Source: Robiginitomaculum sp.
GTDB lineage: Bacteria > Pseudomonadota > Alphaproteobacteria > Caulobacterales > Maricaulaceae
Assembly: GCA_002733485.1 (NCBI GenBank)
Contig: NVVU01000075.1
Coordinates: 2,901-8,633, forward strand
DNA: 5,733 nt
Direction: 5' to 3'
Shown: one piece after another, positions 1 through 5,733 of the stretch
How the letters are laid out: each line of letters opens with the position of its first letter
Numbering within the stretch: position 1 is the stretch's first letter
Position numbers and translations under genes: made by a program
Notes under the pieces: generated by a model
Database searches by the model: none
The model's input: the letters and a program-made list of their open reading frames with translations, nothing else
What the model was told of the DNA's origin: nothing

Positions 1-905
1 ATAAGCAAACCCAGAGACGCGGCGCTGACCACGCTTAGGCGCAACAAAATGGCCGCGCTTACGCTCAAGGCGGCGGGTACACCAAAAAGCGTAGCCACGC
101 CCGCTACCGCGCCTTCGCGCAGGCCCAGCCCACCAAAGGCCAGCGGCAACAGCGTCACCAGCGTGCCGGTAACACTGGCCAGCAGCGGCACAAAAAAGGA
201 AAGGCTCAGGTGCAAAGCGATAAAGATCAGCCACAGGGAAAGACCGCGCAGCAGGATTACCCACAGGCTGAGCATCCAGATGCGAGGACCAAGACTGCGT
301 AGCGCCGCCAGCCCGTGTTCCAGCCGCATTTGCATGGCGGGCGGTGCAAAACGGGGCAGGACCTTTATCCCCAGCCACAAAACAATACCTACCGCCGCGC
401 CGCCGCCCACAACGCCATAGCCAACGCGCACGGCAAAGCCGTGCAAAGCGATATTGCCACTGAAAATCAGGTAAAGCGCCGCCATCAGGGCGATTAAAGC
501 GGTCATGGTAATCCCGGCGAGGCGCGCCGCCAGCAAATGCGCCGCCGGTTCAGATAAAGCGCCTGCCGTTTTGGCTGAGCCCTTGGCATAACCCACGGCA
601 CGATAGGCATCGCCAGTCAGAAAACCAAAACCCATTTGCGAGAAAAACGCACCGCGCAGGGCCAGACGTAAATGCTGCACATAGGGCAGGCCACTGATCG
701 GGGTCATCCAGTGCAGGCGCAGGGCATCAAAGCAAAACACGCTGCCACGGACTATGGCAGCCAGCAACAAAAGGGAAAAATTGGCCCCAGCGGCTGCCTT
801 GAAGGCTGAGCGCACATCCACCAGTGTAAAAATAAAATACAAAAGACCCACGCTGACGATGATTTTCAGCGCCAGAAAGGCCGTGGATTTAAGTGTGCTG
901 GACAC
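1..905 (-). CDS. LPG-synthase-TM / TIGR00374 family integral membrane protein, flippase-like (partial, C-terminus off the left edge)
   Basis: An open frame runs from a GTG at 905-903 to the left edge without a stop (301 codons seen). The protein is almost all hydrophobic helices with a short basic-amphipathic N-terminus (VSSTLKSTAFLALKIIVSVG). Family marks are a GDAYR motif near residue 98 and a GGLGLREGA motif near residues 258-266, the signature of the lysylphosphatidylglycerol synthase TM region (PF03706, as in MprF) and TIGR00374 proteins. Members without a catalytic domain are usually about 300-340 residues, so little is probably missing. Known relatives are thought to flip lipids or assist lipid-linked glycan steps in the inner membrane; a role for this one is inference. 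The GTG lies 4 bases after the preceding stop, and an AAGGGG (923-918) about 12 bases upstream could be its ribosome site. No ATG, GTG or TTG occurs in frame for about 18 codons further upstream. Confidence 0.85.
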   Translation of the reverse strand, partial: MSSTLKSTAFLALKIIVSVGLLYFIFTLVDVRSAFKAAAGANFSLLLLAAIVRGSVFCFDALRLHWMTPISGLPYVQHLRLALRGAFFSQMGFGFLTGDAYRAVGYAKGSAKTAGALSEPAAHLLAARLAGITMTALIALMAALYLIFSGNIALHGFAVRVGYGVVGGGAAVGIVLWLGIKVLPRFAPPAMQMRLEHGLAALRSLGPRIWMLSLWVILLRGLSLWLIFIALHLSLSFFVPLLASVTGTLVTLLPLAFGGLGLREGAVAGVATLFGVPAALSVSAAILLRLSVVSAASLGLL

Positions 906-909
906 GGTT

Positions 910-2715
910 CTACTCTGCCCCTTTTGATTTGGGGGCGAGGAGAACGATATCGGTTTTGATATAAGGCGCAAAGGCAGTGGTAACGGTTCGGTAATCGCGA
1001 TCCAGCTGATGACCACGCTCTGCGATGGGGGCCGGGTCCATGTGATATTTGTACGCGGGGGCATCCAGTATCCAGGCCCGCGCCAGCTGCTCATCACTCA
1101 TTTGCGCAATCACATGAGCCAGAAATGCATTTGATCCCTTATAGGCGCTCAATATCCATGGGGTGAAAGCGGGCCGCGCCTGCATATGATATTGCGCCAT
1201 GGGCAAACGGCCCGAAAGGTCAATCAGGATCGGGCGCTGGTCCACTGGTCCCATCTCATCGGCGGCGGCGCTCAGGCGGTCAAAAAATACTTTGGTCAGT
1301 GGATCCAGACGCAGCGTGCTGCGCCCGCCGCGAATGCTGGTTTTTTGGGTTTGCGCGCTCAGGGACGTTTCCAGCCGATAAGGATGGTTCACCATGGTGG
1401 TGCGTGTGGCCCAGAGGGGCAGGATCAGCGCGCTCATCATGGCCAGAGACCAGATATAGCCTGTGCCCCGGGCCATTTGCAGCGCCATCAGGACGCTGGC
1501 CAGCACCACAAACACGCTGGCAATGCCCGCTTTGCGGATCCAGTAACCGGTACCAAATATGGTCAGACTCAGGGTTGCCAGCAGCAAAAGGGTACTAACG
1601 CCCGCCAGACGCCAATACAAAATTCGTGTGTCTTTATTGGCTGTCAACATGCCTGCAATCGCACTGCAAAAAACGGCAATCAGCCCAAGATTAACCAGAT
1701 AATACGTCAGTTTCTCCAACGGCACCTGCACTAGCGACTGGCTTTGCTGCCAAAAGATAATCTGCATCCAGATCAGACCGATTGCCCCCAATCCCACACC
1801 ACCAAGGCGAAGCCATTGCGCTTTGGCAAAGCGATCTGCCACCCCCGGGGCGGCAAACGCCCCGCCAAGGCTGGCCAGCAACAGCGCCCAGGGTGCGGTG
1901 TGCAGAACGGTGGTGGCTTCTTTTCCAAGAAGGCTCAAGCCCTTGGCAACCAATTGATTGGTGCCCAGAATTTCACGTTTTTGCAGACCCCCATGAATAC
2001 GCTCAAGCGTGACCGGCAAAGGTTCGATAAAAATTTGCACGAGCACAAAGAAAACCACGGCCCCCAGCACCACAAACAGGATAAGCTGTGCCAGTCTTTG
2101 CCAGGAAAGCCGGGCCAGCATGAAAAACAGAACCGCACCGATCAGCGCCATGATCAGCGCAGTAATGGGCCGGGTGGCGGCTAGCCCCAACCCGGTAAAC
2201 CCGGCTAGCAAAGCGGCGCTACGAAACGACCAGCTATGCTGGTCTTCTATGCCGGTCAAGGCAAAGGTCGCCACCAAAACCAGCGCCATCAGGATTACCC
2301 CGATGGAGTTATAAGAAGGATCGGGAAGCCAGTAATAATAAAACAGCGCGCCGGCGCCCGCTCCCGCGCATGCCAACAGCCAGACCTTTACCTTTGAGAG
2401 CATTTTGGCGGGCAAAACCGCTTTGGCAGCCAGTATGAATAGCGCCGCACTGCTGCCCATCAGCAACACAAATACCAGCAAACGATTGACCAGGATATTG
2501 TCGGGATGCGGGATCAGCTTCCATACCAGCGGAAACTGGGTGCTCATCATGCGGATATCGGCAAAGTGATACAGGCTGGCATAATAATGGCCGGTATCCG
2601 AGACATCGAGGCCGCGATTTAGATAGTAAAGTACGCTAAGCGGCAGCCATAAAAACGCCAGGCCCAAAAGCCCGCTTAGCAGCATCAGGGCCAGCGTGCG
2701 CCTGTCGAGATCCAT
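910..2715 (-). CDS. Polytopic membrane protein, probable GT-C-type glycosyltransferase with C-terminal soluble domain
   Basis: The protein is 601 residues from the ATG at 2715; a GTG directly before it (2718-2716) would add one residue. It has about 12-13 hydrophobic helices through residue ~438, then a mostly polar tail (~444-601) that is probably periplasmic. Straight after helix 1 comes LDVSDTGHYY, with D37 and D40 in the first outer loop. Acidic residues there are typical of GT-C enzymes, which take sugars from polyprenyl-phosphate donors. A PDPSYN motif at 131-136 falls in the second outer loop. I do not recognise an exact family, so the enzymatic role rests on architecture and on the neighbouring aminotransferase and flippase-like genes. 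The start overlaps the aminotransferase stop by one base (TGATG) and there is no strong ribosome site, which suggests translational coupling. It ends with TAG at 912-910. Alternatives are a polymerase or ligase of surface glycan, or a membrane protein with no transferase activity. Confidence 0.85.
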   Translation of the reverse strand: MDLDRRTLALMLLSGLLGLAFLWLPLSVLYYLNRGLDVSDTGHYYASLYHFADIRMMSTQFPLVWKLIPHPDNILVNRLLVFVLLMGSSAALFILAAKAVLPAKMLSKVKVWLLACAGAGAGALFYYYWLPDPSYNSIGVILMALVLVATFALTGIEDQHSWSFRSAALLAGFTGLGLAATRPITALIMALIGAVLFFMLARLSWQRLAQLILFVVLGAVVFFVLVQIFIEPLPVTLERIHGGLQKREILGTNQLVAKGLSLLGKEATTVLHTAPWALLLASLGGAFAAPGVADRFAKAQWLRLGGVGLGAIGLIWMQIIFWQQSQSLVQVPLEKLTYYLVNLGLIAVFCSAIAGMLTANKDTRILYWRLAGVSTLLLLATLSLTIFGTGYWIRKAGIASVFVVLASVLMALQMARGTGYIWSLAMMSALILPLWATRTTMVNHPYRLETSLSAQTQKTSIRGGRSTLRLDPLTKVFFDRLSAAADEMGPVDQRPILIDLSGRLPMAQYHMQARPAFTPWILSAYKGSNAFLAHVIAQMSDEQLARAWILDAPAYKYHMDPAPIAERGHQLDRDYRTVTTAFAPYIKTDIVLLAPKSKGAE

Positions 2716-3887
2716 CACGATGTCGCCAACCCGTTCTGGTGCAAAAATGCCTCCATAGTATCGATGACCAGCGCCAGTTCATCATCGCTCATGGCGCTGT
2801 AAAGCGGCAGGCGGAGCAGGGTTTGTGCTGCATCGATGGTGTGGGGCAACTCGCCCGATGTGCGGCCATATTTGCGCCCCGCCGGGGTCGTGTGCAACGG
2901 CACATAATGCGGCGCGGCCATCACCCCGTGGGCGCGCATAAAGGCGGCGCAATCATCGCGTAATTTCTGATTGGAAAAGCGGATGTGGTAAATATGGGCG
3001 TTATGGTGCGCCGCCCCGGGAATATGCGGCGTGCGCAAAGAATTGATCAGCCCAAAGCGTTGATCATAGGCCTGCCAGATCCGCATACGAGCTTTATTCA
3101 GAGACTCTTCACGGCGAAACTGGCCCAGGAGAACTGCGGCGGCCAGCTCGCTCAGCAGATAGGATGAGCCTAGCACCCGCCATTCATACTTGCTGATCTG
3201 GCCGCGTAAAAAATCCGCCCGGTCCGTGCCCTTGTCGCGAATGAATTCAGCAGGTTTGACAAGTGCCGGATCATTCACCAGCAAGGCCCCGCCTTCACCG
3301 CAAGTGATGTTCTTGGTGTGATGAAAGCTGAACGCCCCCATGGCCCCAAAACTGCCCAGGGCCTTGCCATTCCAATGCGCGCCCACCGCCTGGGCTGCAT
3401 CTTCCAGCAAGACCAGGTTATGCCGGGCGCACAGATCGACAAAGGCCTCCATCTCGCACCCCACCCCGGCATAATGGACCAGCATGATGGCGCGGGTTTT
3501 GGGGGTGATGGCGGCGCGCGCCGCCTCCACATCGAGGTTCATGGTCAGCGGGTCAATATCGGCAAAAACCGGCACCGCCCCACGCAGGGCAAAGGCATTG
3601 GCGGTGGAAACAAAAGTAAAGGCCGGCACAATAACTTCATCGCCCGGACCCAGTTCCAGCGCCAGCGCCATCATTTCCAGCGCCGCCGTACACGAAGGGG
3701 TGATCAATACCCGCTCTGCACCGGTGGAGTGTTCCATCAGGGTTTCACAGGCACGGGTTTGTGCACCGCCGCCCTCCAGTCGACCACCGGCAATGGCCTC
3801 TTCGAACGCGGCGCGTTCTTCGCGCCCATAATCGGGTTGGCAGAACGGGACACGCAGTATGGGGGCAGGGGGGGGCGAATTCACCAT
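2715..3887 (-). CDS. wecE: dTDP-4-amino-4,6-dideoxygalactose transaminase (WecE/RffA-like, DegT/DnrJ/EryC1/StrS family)
   Basis: A 390-residue cytoplasmic PLP enzyme of aspartate-aminotransferase fold. It closely follows E. coli WecE as I remember it: TPSCTAALEM (63-72), PGDEVIVPAFTFVSTANAF (81-99), VHYAGVGCEM (137-146), EDAAQ (162-166), SFHHTKN with Schiff-base lysine K192, GEGGALLVND, and KYEWRVLGSSYLLSE (233-247). The family moves an amino group from glutamate to dTDP-4-keto-6-deoxyglucose, giving dTDP-4-amino-4,6-dideoxy-D-galactose, a precursor of enterobacterial common antigen in E. coli. The exact sugar isomer made here is inference. All key residues seem intact. The protein carries about 12 extra N-terminal residues (MVNSPPPAPILR) compared with E. 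coli WecE, and these include a C8 run. No Shine-Dalgarno sequence precedes the ATG. It lies 60 bases after erpA and overlaps the next gene by one base. Confidence 0.93.
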   Translation of the reverse strand: MVNSPPPAPILRVPFCQPDYGREERAAFEEAIAGGRLEGGGAQTRACETLMEHSTGAERVLITPSCTAALEMMALALELGPGDEVIVPAFTFVSTANAFALRGAVPVFADIDPLTMNLDVEAARAAITPKTRAIMLVHYAGVGCEMEAFVDLCARHNLVLLEDAAQAVGAHWNGKALGSFGAMGAFSFHHTKNITCGEGGALLVNDPALVKPAEFIRDKGTDRADFLRGQISKYEWRVLGSSYLLSELAAAVLLGQFRREESLNKARMRIWQAYDQRFGLINSLRTPHIPGAAHHNAHIYHIRFSNQKLRDDCAAFMRAHGVMAAPHYVPLHTTPAGRKYGRTSGELPHTIDAAQTLLRLPLYSAMSDDELALVIDTMEAFLHQNGLATS

Positions 3888-3893
3888 GGGATG

Positions 3894-3922
3894 GTGATAA
3901 ACAGTGGACCCGCAGGGGTCAA
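3894..3922 (-). promoter_or_regulatory. Candidate promoter for wecE (TTGACC-17-TATCAC)
   Basis: On the minus strand a -35-like TTGACC (3922-3917, 5 of 6 to consensus) and a -10-like TATCAC (3899-3894, 4 of 6) are 17 bases apart. The -10 ends 6 bases before the wecE ATG, so a start about 7 bases downstream would give a leaderless or nearly leaderless mRNA. This agrees with the missing ribosome site. A palindrome, GACCC-N4-GGGTC (3907-3920), covers the spacer and part of the -35 box and could be an operator. All of this is read by eye, and chance matches of this quality are not rare. Confidence 0.3.
3907..3920. repeat. Small GC-rich palindrome GACCC-N4-GGGTC in the erpA-wecE gap
   Basis: A perfect 5-bp inverted repeat with a 4-base centre lies in the 60-base gap between erpA and wecE. 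In the minus-strand RNA it could form a short hairpin, but no run of U follows it (the next bases are CACTGTTTATC). It is therefore a poor intrinsic terminator. It overlaps the candidate wecE promoter, so an operator or attenuating hairpin is possible. Confidence 0.35.
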
Positions 3923-3947
3923 AAGATTTGTGTGGGTTTGCTGTGGC

Positions 3948-4277
3948 TCAGACAGAAAAACTGGTGCCGCAACCACAGCCGCTTTTGGCATTGGGATTGT
4001 TGATTTTAAAGGCGGCGCCGATCAGTTCGTCAGAATAATCAATCTCGGACCCGGCCAGAAAATCCAGCGAGACATTATCAATCACCACCATGGCTCCATC
4101 GCGTTTGATCACCAGATCATCTTTTTGCGGCGCATCGGCAAAATCAAAGGTATAGGAAAACCCGGAACATCCGCCGCCAACCACCGCAACGCGTAAAGCA
4201 GTTTTCTGGTGCTCGCTCATTATGGCATTGATGCGTTTGGCCGCCGCAGAAGAAAGACGCACATCTGTGTCACTCAT
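3948..4277 (-). CDS. erpA: A-type iron-sulfur cluster carrier/insertion protein ErpA (HesB/IscA/SufA family)
   Basis: A 109-residue cytosolic protein that binds Fe-S clusters and passes them to apo-enzymes. The three ligand cysteines of the family are present: C37 in GGGCSGFSYTFDF, and C101 and C103 in the C-terminal GCGCGTSFSV. The length (about 105-115 in the family) and the NPNAKSGCGCGTSF tail fit ErpA as found in Alphaproteobacteria. IscA or SufA is the main alternative, since A-type proteins are hard to separate by sequence, but there are no isc or suf genes beside it. The ATG is preceded by AAGGTGGAG (4294-4286), a good ribosome site with 8 bases of spacing. A strong-looking promoter lies upstream. 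The gene is divergent from dgt and on the same strand as the sugar cassette 60 bases downstream, so read-through into wecE is possible. Confidence 0.95.
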   Translation of the reverse strand: MSDTDVRLSSAAAKRINAIMSEHQKTALRVAVVGGGCSGFSYTFDFADAPQKDDLVIKRDGAMVVIDNVSLDFLAGSEIDYSDELIGAAFKINNPNAKSGCGCGTSFSV

Positions 4278-4285
4278 GGGTTTTG

Positions 4286-4294
4286 CTCCACCTT
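4286..4294 (-). promoter_or_regulatory. Ribosome binding site of erpA
   Basis: AAGGTGGAG on the minus strand ends 8 bases before the erpA ATG. It is the only clear Shine-Dalgarno sequence in the window. wecE, the GT-C-like gene and dgt have none of comparable strength. Confidence 0.75.
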
Positions 4295-4320
4295 AGCAGT
4301 AGGAATAATGACTGGTTTTC

Positions 4321-4349
4321 ATTATATGGGGGTATCTTTTCTTTTTCAA
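4321..4349 (-). promoter_or_regulatory. Sigma70-type promoter of erpA (TTGAAA-17-TATAAT)
   Basis: On the minus strand, TTGAAA (4349-4344, 5 of 6 to consensus) is followed after exactly 17 bases by a perfect TATAAT (4326-4321). Transcription would begin near 4314, giving a leader of about 36 bases that contains the AAGGTGGAG ribosome site. It lies inside the 81-base gap shared with dgt. I saw no clear IscR-, RirA- or Irr-type operator beside it. Confidence 0.7.
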
Positions 4350-4358
4350 AGTAAATTA

Positions 4359-5549
4359 ATGTCAGAAATATTCAAGATACCGCCACGTGCACCCTTTGCC
4401 TCGGACCCGCTAATGAGCCGGGGAAGACTGTTCCCACAGGCCCCCAGCGCCACCCGCACTGCGTTTCAGCGCGACCGTGACCGGGTAATCCATTGCACTG
4501 CCTTTCGTCGGCTGAAGCACAAAACCCAGGTGTTTGTCGCCCATGCGGATGATTATTACCGCACCCGCCTTACTCATTCGCTGGAGGTGGCGCAGATTGC
4601 CCGCTCCATCGCCCGGGTGCTGGGGTTGGACGAGGATCTGGCCGAAACCCTGGCGCTGGCCCATGATCTGGGCCACCCACCCTTTGGTCATGCGGGTGAG
4701 GAGGTGCTGGACGAGGCCATGAAGGGCTATGACGGCTTTGATCACAATGCCCAGACTTTGCGCATTGTCACGCAGATGGAGCATGTTTACCCGGACTTTG
4801 ACGGCCTGAACCTGACCTGGGAAACCCTGGAAGGGGTGGTCAAGCATAATGGGCCGATGTGTAGCTCTGCCTCTGATTGCGATGGCCTGCCCTGGGCCTT
4901 TACCCATTTTGAGGGCTGGGAATGGCTGGAACCACATACCTATGCCGGACCAGAAGCCCAGGTGGCAGCACTTGCCGATGACATTGCCTATAATAATCAC
5001 GACATTGATGATGGCCTGCGCGCCGGGATCATCTCTATTGAGCAATTGATGGAATTACCGCTGGTCGGCCCCACCTTTGAGGAGGTGATGGCCGCGCATC
5101 CGGGGCTGTCGCGCAATCGTATAATTCGTGAGGCGGTGCGTCGCCTGATTGGCAAATGGGTCAATGATTTGCTGGAAGAATCAAACCGACGCATCAAAAC
5201 CAGTAATCCGCAAAGCGCCGACGAAGTGAGGATGATGAGCGCGCCGTTGATCGGCTTTTCAGATGAAATGATGGTCAATATCAATGCATTGCGTAAATTT
5301 TTGCTGGAAAAAATGTATCGCCATTACACCGTTAATCGTACCCGTACCAAGGCCCGCCGGGCCGTGCGCGAATTGTTTGATGCCTTCCTGAACGAGCCGA
5401 ATTTACTGAATGATGAGCTTAGTGCCCAAACCGATGGGTCAAAGGGCAAGGCCACCGCCCGGGTTGTGTGTGATTATATTGCCGGCATGACCGACACCTT
5501 TGCCATGGAAGAACACAAACGCCTGTTGTCTATGGACAGCTATCTTTAA
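4359..5549 (+). CDS. dgt: dGTP triphosphohydrolase-like protein (HD-domain dNTPase)
   Basis: A 396-residue cytosolic enzyme expected to cleave dNTPs, classically dGTP, to the deoxynucleoside and tripolyphosphate. The HD metal site is complete: H73 in TRLTHS, H102-D103 in LAHDLGHPPFGHAGE, and a later aspartate in ADDIAY (D207 or D208). H111 and E114 match the catalytic His and Glu of E. coli Dgt. The N-terminus SRGRLFPQ...RTAFQRDRDRVIHCTAFRRLKHKTQVF is typical of the shorter alphaproteobacterial type, often annotated as Dgt-like, whose substrate preference may be broader than dGTP. The frame is open back to 4209, but those 50 codons overlap erpA antisense and lack family similarity. The ATG at 4359 gives the usual N-terminus, although its ribosome site is weak. 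The gene ends with TAA at 5547-5549, and the next gene on the same strand follows after 60 bases. Confidence 0.95.
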   Translation: MSEIFKIPPRAPFASDPLMSRGRLFPQAPSATRTAFQRDRDRVIHCTAFRRLKHKTQVFVAHADDYYRTRLTHSLEVAQIARSIARVLGLDEDLAETLALAHDLGHPPFGHAGEEVLDEAMKGYDGFDHNAQTLRIVTQMEHVYPDFDGLNLTWETLEGVVKHNGPMCSSASDCDGLPWAFTHFEGWEWLEPHTYAGPEAQVAALADDIAYNNHDIDDGLRAGIISIEQLMELPLVGPTFEEVMAAHPGLSRNRIIREAVRRLIGKWVNDLLEESNRRIKTSNPQSADEVRMMSAPLIGFSDEMMVNINALRKFLLEKMYRHYTVNRTRTKARRAVRELFDAFLNEPNLLNDELSAQTDGSKGKATARVVCDYIAGMTDTFAMEEHKRLLSMDSYL

Positions 5550-5554
5550 GATAG
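5540..5554. repeat. 15-base palindrome across the dgt stop codon
   Basis: CTATCTTTAAGATAG is a perfect inverted repeat with one central base, and it spans the last two dgt codons and the TAA. As RNA it could form a 6-bp stem with a 3-base loop. No T-run follows (the next bases are GCTCCGGGCC), so it is not a standard intrinsic terminator. It may be a 3' mRNA-stabilising hairpin or chance. Confidence 0.35.
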
Positions 5555-5609
5555 GCTCCGGGCCTTAAGTGATTCGCGGATGGCAGGAACGTATTAATGG
5601 TTGGATACG

Positions 5610-5733
5610 ATGGTTGATAAGGACGACAGGATCTACGCCCCGTCATATGACCGTGATGGGTTTGATGCCCGTAATGACGGGGATGAAAACCGAGGTCCTC
5701 TATTGCTGGTGGTGACTATTGCGGTGTTGCTGG
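5610..5733 (+). CDS. N-terminus of a single-pass membrane protein, probably SPOR-domain protein (partial, runs off the right edge)
   Basis: The ATG at 5610 opens a frame of 41 codons with no stop before the window end. The first ~29 residues are strongly charged and acidic (MVDKDDRIYAPSYDRDGFDA, then RNDGDENRG). They are followed by PLLLVVTIAVLL, which looks like the start of a transmembrane helix. This charged tail followed by RGPLLLVV matches, from memory, the start of the SPOR-domain proteins encoded near dgt, argS and nagZ in many Alphaproteobacteria. Those proteins bind septal peptidoglycan through a C-terminal SPOR domain, which is not visible here. A TTG at 5601 is an alternative start; a TAA just upstream (5595-5597) limits any further extension. 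The ribosome site is weak. Co-transcription with dgt is possible. Confidence 0.6.
   Translation, partial: MVDKDDRIYAPSYDRDGFDARNDGDENRGPLLLVVTIAVLL

Larger units (their letters stand above)
4278..4358. promoter_or_regulatory. Divergent erpA/dgt intergenic region
   Basis: This AT-rich 81-base gap must hold the control signals for both erpA (left) and dgt (right). The erpA promoter is clear. For dgt only a -10-like TATCTT (4333-4338) is visible, with a weak ATGACT (4308-4313) 19 bases before it. These overlap the erpA promoter on the other strand, so the two polymerase sites would compete if both are used. The dgt signal is uncertain. Confidence 0.5.

Noticed and set aside
49..497. Two overlapping plus-strand open frames of 123 and 60 codons
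   Set aside because: The minus strand here carries the LPG-TM family protein with its GGLGLREGA and GDAYR motifs; these are its shadows.
1186..1734. 182-codon plus-strand open frame opposite the GT-C-like gene
   Set aside because: It has shadow-frame composition with no motif. The opposite strand codes a continuous membrane protein with a sensible helix pattern.
3907..3920. Intrinsic terminator between erpA and wecE
   Set aside because: The stem is only 5 bp and no U-run follows on either strand, so it was kept only as a palindrome.
3318..4196. 292-codon plus-strand open frame opposite wecE and erpA
   Set aside because: It lies antisense to two clearly conserved proteins, and its translation is rich in Gly, His, Arg and Gln with no recognisable domain, as expected for a shadow frame.
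4209..4358. Upstream extension of the dgt reading frame by 50 codons
   Set aside because: It would overlap erpA antisense and add residues with no family similarity. The ATG at 4359 gives the normal alphaproteobacterial N-terminus.
4410..5045. 211-codon minus-strand open frame opposite dgt
   Set aside because: dgt has a full set of HD-domain catalytic motifs on the plus strand, and the antisense frame shows no domain or start signal.
1..5733. tRNA, rRNA, CRISPR array, insertion sequence or attachment site
   Set aside because: I saw no cloverleaf, spaced direct repeats, transposase motif or terminal inverted repeats; nearly every base falls in or right beside a protein gene.

Overview
The window looks like part of an alphaproteobacterial chromosome of moderate GC content. 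The erpA and dgt proteins both read as the alphaproteobacterial type: ErpA ends in a CGCGTSFSV-like tail, and Dgt has an SRGR N-terminus and is about 396 residues long. I cannot name the genus from sequence alone. Coding density is very high, with no gene-free stretch over 100 bases.

Left part (1-3887, minus strand): a tightly packed three-gene glycan cassette. In transcription order it holds a WecE-type sugar-nucleotide aminotransferase (3887-2715), a large polytopic membrane protein that resembles a GT-C glycosyltransferase but whose exact family I cannot assign (2715-910), and a membrane protein of the LPG-synthase-TM / TIGR00374 flippase-like family (905 to beyond the left edge). The first two genes overlap by one base (TGATG) and the third starts 4 bases after the second, so the three are probably co-transcribed and translationally coupled. 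The likely theme is making a nucleotide-activated 4-amino-4,6-dideoxy sugar, then transferring it and/or moving a lipid-linked intermediate across the inner membrane. That theme is inferred from families and context.

Middle (3888-4358): erpA, an A-type Fe-S carrier, lies upstream of the cassette on the same strand. It has a near-consensus sigma70 promoter (TTGAAA-17-TATAAT) in the 81-base gap it shares with the divergent dgt gene. The 60-base erpA-wecE gap holds a possible separate promoter overlapping a small GC-rich palindrome; it would place the transcript start at or next to the wecE ATG. A run of eight C bases follows that start codon almost at once.

Right part (4359-5733, plus strand): dgt, an HD-domain dNTP triphosphohydrolase, and then the first 41 codons of a membrane protein whose N-terminus resembles the SPOR-domain proteins usually found near dgt in Alphaproteobacteria. 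In many relatives argS lies between these two genes; it is not here.

erpA, dgt and the SPOR-like gene are the conserved housekeeping frame. The glycan cassette is the accessory-looking part and the best candidate for something undescribed.
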